NCBI RefSeq assembly: GCF_900129375.1
Contig: NZ_FQVN01000002.1
Location: 682,001 to 746,000 of the forward strand
Direction: 5' to 3'
Length of the DNA: 64,000 nt
Source of the DNA: Streptoalloteichus hindustanus
Lineage (GTDB): Bacteria > Actinomycetota > Actinomycetes > Mycobacteriales > Pseudonocardiaceae
The translations under genes and the position numbers were made by a program. Below the pieces are notes generated by a model that saw only the letters and a program-made list of their open reading frames with translations, did not search any database and was not told the origin of the DNA. This document shows, one piece after another, positions 24,624 through 35,942 of this stretch (position 1 is the first letter of the stretch; each line of letters starts with the position of its first letter).

Positions 24624-26441
24624 CTACCGCACCGGGGCGAGGACGGCGCAGGTCTCCGGGCCGAGATCGACCCGGCCCCGCTGTCCGTCGTCGGCCGCGC
24701 CGGGCCGCGTGACGCCGTTGGTGAGCAGGACCTCAAGCGCCACGTCGGCCACCGGAACCCGCGCGGCGGTCGGGCCGAGGTTGCACGCGAGGTGGACCTC
24801 GTCGCCCCGGCCGTCCGTCCGGTGCAGCACCAGCCACCGCGCGTCCTCGTCGACCACCACGCCGAGGCGGTCCAGCCACGGATCGGACAACGCCGGCCGG
24901 CTCCGCCGCAGCGCGATCAGCGCCCGGTACCAGGACAACAACTCGCGGTGCCAGCCGCGCTCGGGCTCCGACCAGTCCACTCGGGACCGCTCCACAGTGG
25001 ATGGTGAGATCGGGTCGGGAACCTCGGCCACGCCCCAACCATGCTCGGCGAACTCCGCACGCCGCCCCCGCCTCACCGCGTCGGCGAGCTCCGGATCGGG
25101 GAAGGAGGCGAAGAACTGCCACGGGGTGCTCGCGCCCCATTCCTCACCCATGAACAGCAGCGGGGTGTACGGGGAGCACAGCAGAATCGCGGCTCCACAA
25201 GCCAGGAGGCCGGGCGACAGGGTGGCGGAGAGCCGGTCTCCGGTGGCCCGGTTGCCCACTTGGTCGTGGTTCTGGAGAAAGGCCAGGAACCGGTGGCCAG
25301 GCAACCTCCGGGTGTCGACGGGGCGTCCGTGCGTGCGACCCCGGAACGACGACCACGTTCCGGCGTGGAAGAAAACCTCGCGCAGTGTTCGCGCCAGCGC
25401 GGACAACGAGCCGAAATCGGCGTAGTAGCCCTGCCGCTCGCCGGTGAGCACGGTGTGCAGGCAGTGGTGGACGTCGTCGTTCCACTGCGCGTGCAGCCCG
25501 TGGCCGCCGGCCTCCCCGGCCGTGACCAGCGCCGGGTCGTTGAGGTCGGACTCGGCGACCAGGGTCAGCGGCCGGCGCAGGTGCGTGGCCAGCGCGTCGA
25601 CCTCCGCCGCCAGCTCCGCCAGCAGGGGAGTGGCCCGGCGGTCCACCATCGCGTGCACCGCGTCCAGCCGCAGACCGTCCACGTGGAAGTCCCGCAACCA
25701 GCCCAGGGCGTTGTCGATGACGTACCGCCGCACCTCGTCGGAACCGGGGCCGTCCAGGTTCAGCGCCGGCCCCCACGGCGTGTTCCCCGTGAAGTACGGC
25801 CCGAACTCGCCCAGGCACGCGCCGGAGGGGCCGAGGTGGTTGTGGACCACGTCCAGCAGCACGGCGAGGCCGCGCGCGTGGCAGGCGTCCACGAAGCGCT
25901 TGAACCCGTCCGGTCCGCCGTAGGGTTCGTGCGTCGCGTACCAGAGCACGCCGTCGTAGCCCCAGCCGTGCGGTCCGTCGAAAGCGTTGACCGGCATGAC
26001 CTCGACGAAGTCGACGCCCAGGGACACGAGGTGGTCCAGGCGGTCGACCGCGGCGTCGAACGTGCCCCGCTCGGTGAAGGTGCCGACGTGCAGTTCGTAG
26101 ACCACGCCGCCGGCCAGTGCCCTGCCGGTCCACTTCTGGTCGGTCCACGGGAAAACGCTGTGGTCGTAGCGACGCGACGGCGCGTGGACTCCCTCGGGCT
26201 GCCACAACGACCGGGGGTCGGGCAGCGGGCTCGTCGCATCGTCGAGCAGGAAGCCGTAGTCGTGGCCGGGCGGGATGTCGCGGGAAGACCGCCACCAGCC
26301 CCGTTCGTCACGGCGCATCTCGTGCGTGTCACCGTCGAGCCACAGCGCCACGCGGTCGCGATGGGGAGCCCAGACCGTGATTTCCCCCAGCGGCACGGAA
26401 ACGCTGCCCAGCGTCGGTGTGTCCGCGTCGACCTGGGTCAC
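24624..26441 (-). CDS. treZ: Malto-oligosyltrehalose trehalohydrolase
   Basis: 605 aa, GH13. It cuts trehalose from maltooligosyl-trehalose made by TreY. An N-terminal CBM48-like domain (about 5-95, VWAPHRDRVALWLDG) precedes the barrel: VDFVEVMPVNAFDG, VLLDVVHNHLGPSG, GLRLDAVHAM with the nucleophile Asp, LVAESDLND with the acid Glu, and LQNHDQVGN with the His-Asp pair. GTG 26441 is chosen because GGAGG precedes it and it overlaps the treY stop by 4 nt. An exact TCCACAGTGGA is inside at 24991. Last gene of treX-treY-treZ. Confidence 0.95.
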   Translation of the reverse strand: MTQVDADTPTLGSVSVPLGEITVWAPHRDRVALWLDGDTHEMRRDERGWWRSSRDIPPGHDYGFLLDDATSPLPDPRSLWQPEGVHAPSRRYDHSVFPWTDQKWTGRALAGGVVYELHVGTFTERGTFDAAVDRLDHLVSLGVDFVEVMPVNAFDGPHGWGYDGVLWYATHEPYGGPDGFKRFVDACHARGLAVLLDVVHNHLGPSGACLGEFGPYFTGNTPWGPALNLDGPGSDEVRRYVIDNALGWLRDFHVDGLRLDAVHAMVDRRATPLLAELAAEVDALATHLRRPLTLVAESDLNDPALVTAGEAGGHGLHAQWNDDVHHCLHTVLTGERQGYYADFGSLSALARTLREVFFHAGTWSSFRGRTHGRPVDTRRLPGHRFLAFLQNHDQVGNRATGDRLSATLSPGLLACGAAILLCSPYTPLLFMGEEWGASTPWQFFASFPDPELADAVRRGRRAEFAEHGWGVAEVPDPISPSTVERSRVDWSEPERGWHRELLSWYRALIALRRSRPALSDPWLDRLGVVVDEDARWLVLHRTDGRGDEVHLACNLGPTAARVPVADVALEVLLTNGVTRPGAADDGQRGRVDLGPETCAVLAPVR

Positions 26442-28774
26442 GTTTCCTCCCTGAGCAACAACGCCACCGGGTACTGAGCGAGCAGGTCCGCCATCGGGGC
26501 AAAGGAATCCGTGACCGGCCGGCGGGTGAGCAGGTTGGTCCACCGGCCGCCACCGGGCAGGGGCAAAACGGTGTCCCGCCATCCGCCCGCCCTCGCCAGC
26601 CCCACGGGCAACCGGGTGGCCACCACGACCAGCTCGGCGTGACGCCCCCGCGCGAACGCGAGGCAGTGGTTGGACGCCAGACCCTCTGACCACAGTGGAC
26701 GGTATCCCTGGAAGCACTCGGCGCGGTTCCGCCGCAGCCGGAGCGCGGTCGCGGTGACGTGCAGCTTGACCGCGCCGGAGCCGTCCACGGGCGGCAGCCA
26801 CCCGGAGTCCAGGCGGCGCAACAGAATCCGGCGAAGCCCGAAGTCCACCGGCCGGCGGTTGTCCGGGTCCACCAGCGAGAGGTCCCACAGCTCGGTGCCC
26901 TGGTAGACGTCCGGCACGCCCGGTCCAACCAACTGCGCGAGCTTCTGGCCCAGCGCGTTGGACCAGCCCGGCTCCCTGATCCGGCCGGCGAAGGCCGCGA
27001 CCTCGGCCAGCAGGTCCTCGTCGGCGTGGACCGCCTGCGGCCACGCGGCGACCGCCGCGTCGAAGTCGGGGTCCGGATCGGTCCAGCCCGTCCGCAGTTT
27101 CGCCTCCCTGGCCGCCTTCGCCAGGTAGGCCCGCAACCGCCCGATCTCGATCGGCCACGCCCCCACCAGGGTCTGCCACGCGAGCAGGTTCAGCGTCGGC
27201 TCCGGCAGCGCGCACCGGGCCGACCACTTGCGGACCGCCGCGCCGAACTCGTCGGCCACCTCGGACAGCACCGCCAGCCGCGCCCGCACGTCCTCCGACC
27301 GCTTCGTGTCGTGTGTGGACAGGGCGGTCATCGTGGCCGGCCAGCCCGCGGCCCGCGTCGCCGCGCGTCGGTGGAACTCCTCGACGCTGACGCCGAACCG
27401 CGCGGGATCACCGCCCACCTCGTTCAGCGCGAGCAGCCGGGGACAGCGGTAGAACGCGGTGTCCTCCACGCCCTTGGCCATCACCATGCCCGAGGTCTGT
27501 TGCAGTCGGGTCGCCAGTTCCCCGTCGGGCCGCGCGAGGACCCGGCCGGCCACGGCGTCGATCTCGGCGGACAGGTCCGGTCGTGCGGACCGCGCGGTCG
27601 CCACCGCCTCGTCGAAGGCGTCCCGCCCCTCCGGGAGATAGGAGCGGTAGACGGGGAACGACGCCAGCAGCTCGATCACGGCCTGCTCAAGGCGGTTCTG
27701 GTCCGGAGCGGGGACCAGCGCCGCGATCCGGCGCACCTCGGCCCGCAGGAGGCGTTCCCCCACCATGCGGCGGCACTCGCGCGCCACCCCGCGCGGGTCC
27801 CACGATCCACACTCCACTGTGGACAACTCTGTGAGGGCCGACTCCCCGGCGGGATCGAGGAAAACCCCGCACGTCTCCCGCAGCGCGTCGTACCCGGTGC
27901 TCCCGTCGACCGGCCAGGACGCGGGGAGAGACTCGTCAGCGCCGAGAATCTTCTCCACCACCAACCACACCCCGGGCGCGGCCTCCCGTAGCTGCCGCAG
28001 GTAACCACCCGGGTCGGCGAGGCCGTCGGGGTGGTCGACGCGGAGGCCGGTGATCCATCCCTCGGTCACCCACCGCAGCACCGCCCGGTGGGTGGCGGCG
28101 AACACCTCGGGGTCCTCCACCCGCACGGCCGCCAGCTCGGCGATGTCGAAGAACCGCCGGTAGTTCAGCTCGGTGTTGCCTCGACGCCAGGACACCAGCC
28201 GGTAGTGCTGACGTTCGTGCACCGCCTGCGGATCGCCCTCGCCGCTGGCCGGGGCGAGCGGGAAACGCCGGCCGGCGGAGACGAGGCAGTCCTCCTCGAC
28301 CACCAGCTCGGCCAGCGCCTTCGCGCCGTCGTCACCCTCGTCCGGCAGCACCGGCAGCAACAGAGGCCCGCGATCCCAGTCGATGTCGAAGAACCGCGCG
28401 TACGGCGAGTCCGGGCCGTGCCGCAACACGTCCCACCACCAGGGATTGGCCGACGCCTCGGCCACACCCATGTGGTTCGGCACCAGATCCACCACCAGGC
28501 CGACGCCGCGCTCCCGCAGCCGGACCGCCAGCTCGCGCAGACCCTCCTCGCCACCCAGCTCGGCGGAAGCGCGCGTCGGGTCGACGACGTCGTAGCCGTG
28601 TGTCGAGCCCGGCGCGGCCTGGAGGACGGGCGAGGAGTAGAGCGCCCCGACGCCGAGCGCGGACAGGTAGTCGACCAGGCCGGCCGCGTCGGAGAAGGTG
28701 GCCGACGGGCCGAGCTGGAGCCGGTAGGTCGAGGACGGCGGCGCGGTGCGGTGTGCTCCGGACACCGGCTTCAC
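26438..28774 (-). CDS. treY: Maltooligosyl-trehalose synthase
   Basis: 778 aa, GH13. It isomerises the reducing-end linkage of maltodextrins to alpha,alpha-1,1, giving the TreZ substrate. Signatures: [16 protein letters not shown] at the start, [27 protein letters not shown] with the nucleophile Asp, [13 protein letters not shown] with Glu, and [19 protein letters not shown] 28774 overlaps the treX stop and the treY stop overlaps the treZ start, both as GTGA, so the three proteins are made by coupled translation. One exact TCCACNGTGGA lies at 27813 in codons for STVE, plus a one-mismatch copy near 26690. Confidence 0.95.
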   Translation of the reverse strand: MKPVSGAHRTAPPSSTYRLQLGPSATFSDAAGLVDYLSALGVGALYSSPVLQAAPGSTHGYDVVDPTRASAELGGEEGLRELAVRLRERGVGLVVDLVPNHMGVAEASANPWWWDVLRHGPDSPYARFFDIDWDRGPLLLPVLPDEGDDGAKALAELVVEEDCLVSAGRRFPLAPASGEGDPQAVHERQHYRLVSWRRGNTELNYRRFFDIAELAAVRVEDPEVFAATHRAVLRWVTEGWITGLRVDHPDGLADPGGYLRQLREAAPGVWLVVEKILGADESLPASWPVDGSTGYDALRETCGVFLDPAGESALTELSTVECGSWDPRGVARECRRMVGERLLRAEVRRIAALVPAPDQNRLEQAVIELLASFPVYRSYLPEGRDAFDEAVATARSARPDLSAEIDAVAGRVLARPDGELATRLQQTSGMVMAKGVEDTAFYRCPRLLALNEVGGDPARFGVSVEEFHRRAATRAAGWPATMTALSTHDTKRSEDVRARLAVLSEVADEFGAAVRKWSARCALPEPTLNLLAWQTLVGAWPIEIGRLRAYLAKAAREAKLRTGWTDPDPDFDAAVAAWPQAVHADEDLLAEVAAFAGRIREPGWSNALGQKLAQLVGPGVPDVYQGTELWDLSLVDPDNRRPVDFGLRRILLRRLDSGWLPPVDGSGAVKLHVTATALRLRRNRAECFQGYRPLWSEGLASNHCLAFARGRHAELVVVATRLPVGLARAGGWRDTVLPLPGGGRWTNLLTRRPVTDSFAPMADLLAQYPVALLLREET

Positions 28775-30924
28775 CCTGTCCGTTCCAGCACGACCAGGGT
28801 GCGCGGACCGACCGTCAGGACACCGAGGGCCGGAGCCTGCCGCGCCCGGGTCGGGGTGTCGCCGGCGACCACGCCGGTGACCTTCCCGCAGCCGCACCCC
28901 AGGACCTCGCCCGACGCCGTGTCCAGCACGACGGTCCACTCGTTGCCGTACTCCACGTCCGGCATCGTGAAGTCGATCGCCCCGTCGTGGGCGTTGAAGC
29001 ACAGCAGGAACGAGTCGTCGGTGACCCGCCGGCCCAGCCGGTCCAGGTCCGGGATGCCGTCGCCGTTGAGGAAGACCGAGATCGAGCGGCCGAACCCGCA
29101 CTCCCAGTCCCGCTCGGTCATCTCCTCGCCGCTCGGCGTGAACCACGCGATGTCCCGCAACTCGTCCCCGCGCCGCAGCGGGCGGCCCCGGAAGAACCGA
29201 CGCCGCCGGAACACCGGGTGGGCGCGCCGCAGCTCGGCCAGCGCCCGGGTGAACTCCAGCAGGTCGGCGTTCTTCTCCGCCAACGACCAGTCCAACCAGG
29301 ACAGTTCGTTGTCCTGGCAGTACGCGTTGTTGTTGCCGTGCTGCGTCCGGCCGACCTCGTCGCCGTGCAGCAGCATGGGAACGCCCTGCGACAGGAACAG
29401 CGTCGCCAGGAGGTTGCGGCGCTGGCGGGCGCGCAGCTCCAGGACGGCCGCGTCGTCGGTCGGTCCCTCGGCCCCGCAGTTCCATGACCGGTTGTCACCG
29501 TGCCCGTCGCGGTTGTCCTCCCCGTTGTCCTCGTTGTGCTTCTCGTTGTAGGACACCAGGTCGGTCAGGGTGAACCCGTCGTGCGCCGTGACGAAGTTGA
29601 CCGACGCGTACGGGCGGCGCCCGTCGTCCTGGTAGAGGTCGGACGAGCCGGTGATGCGGGAGGCGAACTCCGCCATCGTCGCCGGCTCGCCGCGCCAGAA
29701 GTCGCGCACCGTGTCCCGGTACTTGCCGTTCCACTCCGTCCACAGTGGAGGGAAGTTGCCGACCTGGTAGCCGCCGGGGCCGACGTCCCACGGCTCCGCG
29801 ATCAGCTTCACCCTGCTGATCACCGGGTCCTGCTGCACGATGTCGAAGAACGCGCTGAGCCGGTCCACGTCGTAGAACTCCCTGGCCAGCGTCGCGGCCA
29901 GGTCGAAGCGGAACCCGTCGACGCGCATCTCGGTCACCCAGTACCGCAACGAGTCCATGATCAGTTGCAGCGTGTGCGGGTGCCGGACGTTGAGCGAGTT
30001 GCCGGTCCCGGTGTAGTCCCGGTAGTAGAGCGGGGCGTTCTCCACCAACCGGTAGTACGCCGCGTTGTCGATGCCCCGCAACGACAACGTCGGCCCGAGG
30101 TGGTTGCCCTCGGCCGTGTGGTTGTAGACCACGTCGAGGATCACCTCGATGTCGGCCTGGTGCAGGGACCGCACCATCCACTTGAACTCCTGCACCTGCC
30201 GGCCCTGCCCCCGGTTGGCCGCATAGCGCTCGTGCGGGGCGAAGTAGCCGATGGTGTTGTAGCCCCAGTAGTTCGTCCGTCCACGTCGGACCAGGTGGTG
30301 GTCGTCGACGAAGTGGTGCACCGGCATCAGCTCGACGGCCGTCACGCCGAGCCGGGTGAGGTACTCGATCACCGCCGGGTGGCCCAGCCCGGCGTAGGTC
30401 CCGCGCAGCTCCTCCGGCAGGTCCGGGTGCCGCATCGTCAGTCCCCGCACGTGGGCCTCGTAGACCACCGACTCGTTGTACGGCCGGCCCGGCGGCTGGT
30501 CGCTGCTCCAGTCGAAGAACGGGTCGACCACCACGGACTTGGGCAGGTAGGGGGCCGAGTCGGCGTCGTTGCGCTCCCCGCCGCCCAGCACGTAGCCGAA
30601 CAGCGCCTCGTTCCACCGCAGGTCCCCGGTGATCGCCTTCGCGTACGGGTCGAGCAGCAGCTTGTGGGGATTGCACCGCAGCCCGGCCGGCGGATCGTGC
30701 GGGCCGTGCACCCGGTAGCCGTAGCGCTGCCCCGGCGTCACCCGGGGCAGGTACGCGTGCCACACGAACCCGTCGACCTCCCGGAGCTCCACCCGGGTCT
30801 CCCGGTCGGCCTCGTCGAACAGGCACAGCTCGACCCGGTCGGCCACCTCGGAGAACAACGCGAAGTTCGTGCCGGCGCCGTCGTAGGTCGCGCCCAACGG
30901 GCAGGGCGAGCCTGGCCACTGCAT
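28771..30924 (-). CDS. treX: Glycogen debranching enzyme
   Basis: 717 aa, the TreX/GlgX isoamylase type. It hydrolyses alpha-1,6 branches of glycogen and releases maltodextrins for TreY/TreZ. A CBM48 domain (about 1-150, [29 protein letters not shown]) precedes the GH13 barrel: [25 protein letters not shown] with the nucleophile, [14 protein letters not shown] with the acid Glu, and [23 protein letters not shown] 30924 gives a protein of the family's length and N-terminus. First gene of the leftward trehalose operon, divergent from malQ with 187 bp between the starts. Confidence 0.94.
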   Translation of the reverse strand: MQWPGSPCPLGATYDGAGTNFALFSEVADRVELCLFDEADRETRVELREVDGFVWHAYLPRVTPGQRYGYRVHGPHDPPAGLRCNPHKLLLDPYAKAITGDLRWNEALFGYVLGGGERNDADSAPYLPKSVVVDPFFDWSSDQPPGRPYNESVVYEAHVRGLTMRHPDLPEELRGTYAGLGHPAVIEYLTRLGVTAVELMPVHHFVDDHHLVRRGRTNYWGYNTIGYFAPHERYAANRGQGRQVQEFKWMVRSLHQADIEVILDVVYNHTAEGNHLGPTLSLRGIDNAAYYRLVENAPLYYRDYTGTGNSLNVRHPHTLQLIMDSLRYWVTEMRVDGFRFDLAATLAREFYDVDRLSAFFDIVQQDPVISRVKLIAEPWDVGPGGYQVGNFPPLWTEWNGKYRDTVRDFWRGEPATMAEFASRITGSSDLYQDDGRRPYASVNFVTAHDGFTLTDLVSYNEKHNEDNGEDNRDGHGDNRSWNCGAEGPTDDAAVLELRARQRRNLLATLFLSQGVPMLLHGDEVGRTQHGNNNAYCQDNELSWLDWSLAEKNADLLEFTRALAELRRAHPVFRRRRFFRGRPLRRGDELRDIAWFTPSGEEMTERDWECGFGRSISVFLNGDGIPDLDRLGRRVTDDSFLLCFNAHDGAIDFTMPDVEYGNEWTVVLDTASGEVLGCGCGKVTGVVAGDTPTRARQAPALGVLTVGPRTLVVLERTG

Positions 30925-31111
30925 CACACCGCACTCGGTACCACACGCGGTGCCGCCAAGCCCGGCGACAACCCGGCGACAACCCGGTGACGAGCCGGAA
31001 CGCCGCACCGGCGTGGGACCCACCGCCCGTGTCACCCATCCCGGTGCACGAGGTGGCCATCCGGGCGCGTGGCGGCGAGGGAGGCGCCCACTGCTGGCAC
31101 CATCGGCTGCC

Positions 31112-33073
31112 GTGGACACCGAGCTCGCCCGGCTCGCCACGGCGCACGGCGTGGCCACCTGGTACGAGAACGACCAACATCAGCGGATCGAGGTCGACGA
31201 CGACGTCGTCGTCGCGGTTCTGGCGGCGCTCGGCGTGGACGCGGCCGGACCGGCCGCCGTGCGACACGCCCTGCGCGCCGTCGACGCCGCCGCCCAGCGG
31301 CACGCTCTGCCGAAGACGATCTCCCACCGCGTGGGGGAGCGCCGGGAGCTGCCGGGGCCGGCGGTGCTGCGGTGCGAGGACGGCACCGAGCGCGGCCTGC
31401 CCGACGGCCTGCCGCCCGACCTCCCCCTCGGCTACCACCGGATCGCCCTGGACCGCGACGAGATCACGCTGGTCGTCGCGCCGCCCCGGCTGACCCCGCC
31501 GCCGCACGCCTGGGGCTGGAGCCTCCAGCTCTACGCGCTGCGCTCGGCCGGGTCGTGGGGCATGGGCGACCTCGGCGACCTGCGGGACTTCGCCCAGTGG
31601 GCCGGCGACGAGCTGGGCGCGGGCCTCGTGCTCTGCAACCCGCTGCACGCCGTCACGCCCATGCACCCGGTGTCCGCGTCCCCGTACTCGCCGTCCAGCC
31701 GGCGCTTCACGAACCCGCTCTACCTGCGGGTGACCGACACCGCCGCCTACGTCCGGGCCGACGCCGAGACCCGGCGCGGGATCGACGAGCTGCGGCCGCC
31801 GGAGTCGAGCCTGGTCGACTACGACGAGGTGTGGTCAGCCAAGAGCAAGGCGCTGGACCTGCTGTGGCAGCAGGAGGGCCGGGCCGGCGACCCGGACGCG
31901 ATCCCCGGGCTGTGGGACTTCGCCACGTTCTGCGCCCTCGCCGAGTTCCACGGCCCGGACTGGCGGCGCTGGCCGGCGGCCATGCGCCACCCGGAGGCGG
32001 AGGACGTCGCGGCGGCCAGGGTGGCGCTGCGCTCCCGCATCCGGTTCCACGCCTGGTTGCAGCAGCAGTGCGCCGTCCAGCTCGCCGTCGCCCGGCACGC
32101 CGCCAGGGCCGCCGGGATGTCGCTGGGCATCGTGCACGACCTCGCCGTCGGCGTGGACCCGGCGGGCGCGGACGCGTGGGCGTGGCAGGACGTCCTGACC
32201 AGCGACGTCACGATCGGCGCTCCGCCGGACGCCTTCAGCCAGCACGGCCAGAACTGGCAGCTCCTGCCGTGGCGGCCCGACCGGCTGGCCGAGGTCGGCT
32301 ACCAGCCCCTGCGCGACCTGTTGCGCGCCACCTTCCTGCACGCCGGCGGCATCCGGCTCGACCACGTGATGGGGTTGTGGCGGATGTGGTGGATCCCGGC
32401 CGGCGAGCCGCCGTCCCGGGGCACCTACGTCCAGTACGACGCCGAGGCGATGCTCGCCGTGCTGGCCCTGGAGGCCGAGCGCGCGCAGGCCGTGGTGATC
32501 GGCGAGGACCTCGGGACGGTCGAGCCGGCGGTGCGGAACCGCCTGCGGGAACAACAGGTGCTCAGCACGGCGGTGTTGTGGTTCCAGCGGGACGAGGAGG
32601 AGCCGGACCGGCCGCTGCTCCCGCCGAAGCGCTGGCCGAAACTGGCCGCGGCCAGCATCACCACGCACGACCTGCCCACCGCCGCCGGTTTCCTGTGGGG
32701 CGAGCACGTCCGGACCCGGGCCGAGCTGGGCTTGCTCGACGACCCGGTGGCCGAGGCGACGCGCGCCGAGTTCGAGCGGGCCGAGCTGGTCGAGCTGCTG
32801 CGCCGGGAGGGGCTGCTCGACGGCGAGGTGCGCACCGAGGACCTGGTCGCGGCGATGCACGGCCTGCTCGCCCGCACCCCGTGCCGGTTGCTGATCGCCT
32901 CACCCGTCGACGTGCTGGGGGAGACCCGGCAGCCGAACGTGCCCGGCACCGTCCACCAGTACCCGAACTGGCGGCTGCCGTTGCCGGCGACGTTGGAGGA
33001 GCTGCGGCGACACCCGGCCATGCGGCGGACCGGAGCGCTGTTCTCCGCGTGGTTGAGCCAACACAGCCAGTAG
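31112..33073 (+). CDS. malQ: 4-alpha-glucanotransferase (amylomaltase)
   Basis: 653 aa, GH77. It transfers maltodextrin segments between chains and releases glucose. Signatures: [49 protein letters not shown] with the nucleophile Asp, [11 protein letters not shown] with Glu and [11 protein letters not shown] with the catalytic Asp. The GTG at 31112 gives the family N-terminus ([20 protein letters not shown]); no good ribosome site is visible, so the transcript may be leaderless. It is divergent from treX, in keeping with joint control of maltodextrin use. A strong hairpin follows. Confidence 0.93.
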   Translation: MDTELARLATAHGVATWYENDQHQRIEVDDDVVVAVLAALGVDAAGPAAVRHALRAVDAAAQRHALPKTISHRVGERRELPGPAVLRCEDGTERGLPDGLPPDLPLGYHRIALDRDEITLVVAPPRLTPPPHAWGWSLQLYALRSAGSWGMGDLGDLRDFAQWAGDELGAGLVLCNPLHAVTPMHPVSASPYSPSSRRFTNPLYLRVTDTAAYVRADAETRRGIDELRPPESSLVDYDEVWSAKSKALDLLWQQEGRAGDPDAIPGLWDFATFCALAEFHGPDWRRWPAAMRHPEAEDVAAARVALRSRIRFHAWLQQQCAVQLAVARHAARAAGMSLGIVHDLAVGVDPAGADAWAWQDVLTSDVTIGAPPDAFSQHGQNWQLLPWRPDRLAEVGYQPLRDLLRATFLHAGGIRLDHVMGLWRMWWIPAGEPPSRGTYVQYDAEAMLAVLALEAERAQAVVIGEDLGTVEPAVRNRLREQQVLSTAVLWFQRDEEEPDRPLLPPKRWPKLAAASITTHDLPTAAGFLWGEHVRTRAELGLLDDPVAEATRAEFERAELVELLRREGLLDGEVRTEDLVAAMHGLLARTPCRLLIASPVDVLGETRQPNVPGTVHQYPNWRLPLPATLEELRRHPAMRRTGALFSAWLSQHSQ

Positions 33074-33117
33074 CCCGGACTCCTGTGGACAGTCCGCAGT
33101 GGACAGAAAGGCGTTGG

Positions 33118-33152
33118 CGCGGGGGTGCGGAAGGGTTCTCCGCGCCCCCGCG
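33118..33152 (+). terminator. Hairpin after malQ
   Basis: CGCGGGGG pairs with CCCCCGCG, and an inner TGCGG/CCGCG arm extends the stem. It lies about 45 bp after malQ and before the next gene's putative operator. Confidence 0.65.
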
Positions 33153-33179
33153 TCGTGTGAGACGTGGATCATCGCGGCC

Positions 33180-33196
33180 ATGACCTCGGAGGTCAT
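33180..33196. promoter_or_regulatory. Palindrome of the MmyB-type XRE regulon (ATGACCTC-G-GAGGTCAT)
   Basis: Perfect 8+1+8 palindrome, 82 bp upstream of the small membrane protein gene. It differs from the sites at 52811 and 61418 mainly at the third base of each arm. Confidence 0.6.
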
Positions 33197-33278
33197 TGAG
33201 TCCGTGACCGGCGCAGTGCGACGGTCTTTCCCGGTGGGGTCCTGGTGACGTGGGACCCCGGGAACCGAGGAGGCCCGC

Positions 33279-33728
33279 ATGAGCACGGCGACCACTTCCG
33301 CACGGCACTCGACAGCCGGTGACTCCGCCTCGGCCCCGCTGCGCGTCATCCTGCGGATTGACGCCTGGGGCACCGCGGTGTTCGGCGTCGTACTGCTCGC
33401 CTGCTGCGGCCTGCTCAGCGGCCCGCTGGGGCTGCCGACCTCGTGGTCAGTCCCGTTCGGGGTCGCCATGCTGGGCGGGGCCGCCGCCCTCGGCCTCATC
33501 GCCGGCTACCCGAGCATCCCGGCGCGACACGCTGTGACGGTCGTCGCCGGGAACGCGCTGTCCTGCGTGGCCATGCTGGTGCTCACGTTCTCCGGGCTGA
33601 TTCCGCTCACCGGCCCGGGCATCGCGTTCATGCTGGTAGGAGCCCTGGTGGTGGGGATCTTCGCGGGGCTCGAACTCCGCGGCACGCGCCGGATGATCCG
33701 GGCCGGCGACCGCGCCGGCACCGCCTGA
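33279..33728 (+). CDS. Small integral membrane protein
   Basis: 149 aa with four predicted helices at about 28-48, 57-77, 85-106 and 112-132, in a compact four-helix arrangement with both ends polar. No family is recognised with confidence; it resembles small DoxX/SPW-like membrane proteins only in topology. ATG 33279 has AGGAGG 7 nt upstream. A 17-bp palindrome like that before the MmyB-type XRE gene lies upstream, so it may be a member of that regulator's regulon. Confidence 0.75.
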   Translation: MSTATTSARHSTAGDSASAPLRVILRIDAWGTAVFGVVLLACCGLLSGPLGLPTSWSVPFGVAMLGGAAALGLIAGYPSIPARHAVTVVAGNALSCVAMLVLTFSGLIPLTGPGIAFMLVGALVVGIFAGLELRGTRRMIRAGDRAGTA

Positions 33729-33832
33729 GGTGACGCACAGCCCACTTTCGCGGCCGCGACCGTTGTCATCCTTGTGGGGCGGCATGATCTGACGGCGCTG
33801 GTCGAGCCACGCCGACGACTCTGGGGGAATCC

Positions 33833-34501
33833 GTGAAACTGACCATTTTCGGTGCCACCGGCGGAACCGGCCAGGTGCTGGTCCGGCAGGCCCTGGCGGA
33901 GGGCCACGACGTGCGGGCCGTCGTCCGCACTCCCGGCAAGCTCGCGATCGAGCACCCGTCGCTGGAGATCGTTGTCGCGGACGTCGTCGGCGCCTCGCCC
34001 CTCACGTCGACCGTGGCCGGCAGCGACGCCGTGCTGTCGGCACTGGGACCGGTGGGCCGCCACGACACCACGTCGGTGTGCACCGTCGCCATCAGACGCA
34101 TCCTGGACGCCATGGACAGCGCTGGAGTGCGCAGGGTGGTCGCTCTCAGCGCCCAACCGGTGCTCCGGAGCGGCCTGGGTGAGCCGCTGTGGTTCCGGAG
34201 CACGATCCGGCCGATCATCCGCGCGGTGTTCCGCAACGTGTACGCGGACCTGGAGCGCATGGAAGGTGTTCTGCGCGCCAGCGCCGCCGACTGGACGGTC
34301 CTGCGGCCGCCCTACCTGACCGACGAGCCCGCGAGCGGCCACTACCGCAGCGCCCTCGAAGCCAGCGTCCCCACCACCAGGATCTCCCGAGCCGACCTGG
34401 CCCAGGCCATGCTCGACGTCCTGCGGGACGACACGACGATCCGACACGCCCTCGGCGTCGGCTCGGCGAAGCGGGGCAAGGACACGTCCCCCGCTCGCTG
34501 A
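33833..34501 (+). CDS. NAD(P)-binding SDR-like protein (atypical, NmrA/SDR_a5 type)
   Basis: 222 aa. The Rossmann start is KLTIFGATGGTGQVLVRQALAEGHDVRAVVRTPGKL at residues 2-37. A later segment (AVLSALGPVGRHDTTSVCTVAIRRILDAMDSAGVRRVVALSAQP) is typical of the atypical SDRs that bind NAD(P)H and act as oxidoreductases or redox sensors. The classical YxxxK is not evident. GTG 33833 has GGGGGA just upstream. The region downstream is non-coding IS debris. Confidence 0.85.
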   Translation: MKLTIFGATGGTGQVLVRQALAEGHDVRAVVRTPGKLAIEHPSLEIVVADVVGASPLTSTVAGSDAVLSALGPVGRHDTTSVCTVAIRRILDAMDSAGVRRVVALSAQPVLRSGLGEPLWFRSTIRPIIRAVFRNVYADLERMEGVLRASAADWTVLRPPYLTDEPASGHYRSALEASVPTTRISRADLAQAMLDVLRDDTTIRHALGVGSAKRGKDTSPAR

Positions 34502-34999
34502 GTGACCAGTTCGGACGAAGTCCGCGGCGGCAGGTGATCGCGCAGACGACGCTGAGGTCGACTGTTGGTCCTCGGCTCGTCGTCTGCGCGGACGTGGAGT
34601 CCTCGGAGCCTGTGGTCCAGGCGAAGGCGCGCTTGACCGGTCAGCGCACCTTCCCCAGACCGGCTCCGTGTTCTCCCTCTGGGGACGCATGCGGGGGTGG
34701 AGTCGACCAGGACTGCGGAGGGGGCCAACAGTCCGGGGGCGCGCTGTTCGGCGACGAGCCGCGCGCGATTCCCGCCAGAGGCCAGCCTCGCGTCACTGAA
34801 TGAGCCCCCGCCAACCGCCAAGAGACCGCGCCCGAGGCACCGAACAGGACGGTGGGCAGCCGGTTCCCGTCGATACCGCTGCGCACACTGTGCAGGGATT
34901 CCGCTACGGCCCGGTGATCACCACGCCTGTGGCCGGGGTAGTGGAACCGTGGTGGACGCACGGGGGTCGGCGACTGCAACCGCGCCCATAGTTGGTCGG

Positions 35000-35506
35000 T
35001 CAGGACCTCCGCACGCGCGTCGTGACCTCGGAAGGCCTTACGCCGCGAACAAAGACATCACGCGAGCTCATGCTGAGCTGATCGCTGCGAGCTCGTGACG
35101 CAGTGGCTTCGGGCGTGTCCAGCAGATCGGTGCGTATGCGAGATGAGCAAGGCTTGGTGCAAGTCCTCGCAGGCACTCCCAGCGCCCATCCGCGGATGAG
35201 CGGCCCCACGACCAGCTTCCGCACCAGACGGCGGTACTTGTCGTGGTTGTCACTGTGGTCGCCGAGCACCATCTCCGAGAGACACCGAGGCCGGCTGCGC
35301 CTGCCCCGCACGGGCGGCGCCCCTTGGAGAAGCGGGACCAGGTGGGTGGGGTCATGGTGATCCTCGCCGGTCAGCGTGGCGGCCAAGGGGATGCCAGTGG
35401 CACCGGTGATCTGGTGGTCCTCACGACCAGCCCTACTCCGGTCGACCCGACCGCGTCCCGTCCTGGCTCCCCACCTGAACGCCCGGATGTGGGGGCCGTC
35501 GACCAC
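35000..35506 (-). pseudogene. IS5-family transposase fragment
   Basis: 168 codons of a DDE transposase: VDGPHIRAFRWGARTGRGRVDRSRAGREDHQITGATGIPLAATLTGEDHHDPTHLVPLL, then PPVRGRRSRPRCLSEMVLGDHSDNHDKYRRLVRKL. The intact family reads VDGSHIRA ... DRGYDHDKYRR. The first and second catalytic Asp are still recognisable, but the GY in the second motif is lost, the C-terminal Glu part is missing or shifted, and there is no N-terminus. Confidence 0.75.
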
Positions 35507-35695
35507 TGCCCGGAGAAGTCCCCGCTCCTCGCAGCTTCGCCAGGAGGGAATCTCCCGCGGCCGCGGCCGCGGCCGCGCCGGCCTCGGCCCATTCGGTCAG
35601 GCGAGGCCAGCACGTCATGCCCGAGTCCAAGGCGATCCGGATGCCGCTTCCCGGATACCGACAGCGCTGTTCAGCCCCGAGCAACAGTGGCTCGG

Positions 35696-35920
35696 TCACC
35701 GTCCACAGCCGTGTTCGATGCCGAGGCAGGCAGTGGCTGGTGGTTTGCCCGCGCCCCGCATGAGCTTGCGGTATTTGTCCTGGTCGTGGGCGCGATCGCC
35801 CACGGCCAGTCGTTCAGCCGTGTGTGGCCAGGGTGGCGAGTCCGGTGTCCGGCCGTGGGCGGCAAGGACTCGATCAGCTGGCAGTGGGCTGGAGTAGCGG
35901 CTGGCCTGGCGTGTCGGCAC
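35696..35920 (-). pseudogene. Second IS5-family transposase fragment
   Basis: A short frame with VGDRAHDQDKYRKLMRGAGKPPATACLGIEHGCGR, clearly the second-Asp region (GDRAYDHDKYRRL...PVIARRG.EHGSGLG) of an IS5-type transposase. It differs from the fragment at 35000, so it stems from a different copy. Truncated at both ends. Confidence 0.65.
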
Positions 35921-35942
35921 TCGGTGTCGACCCCAGGGTTCG

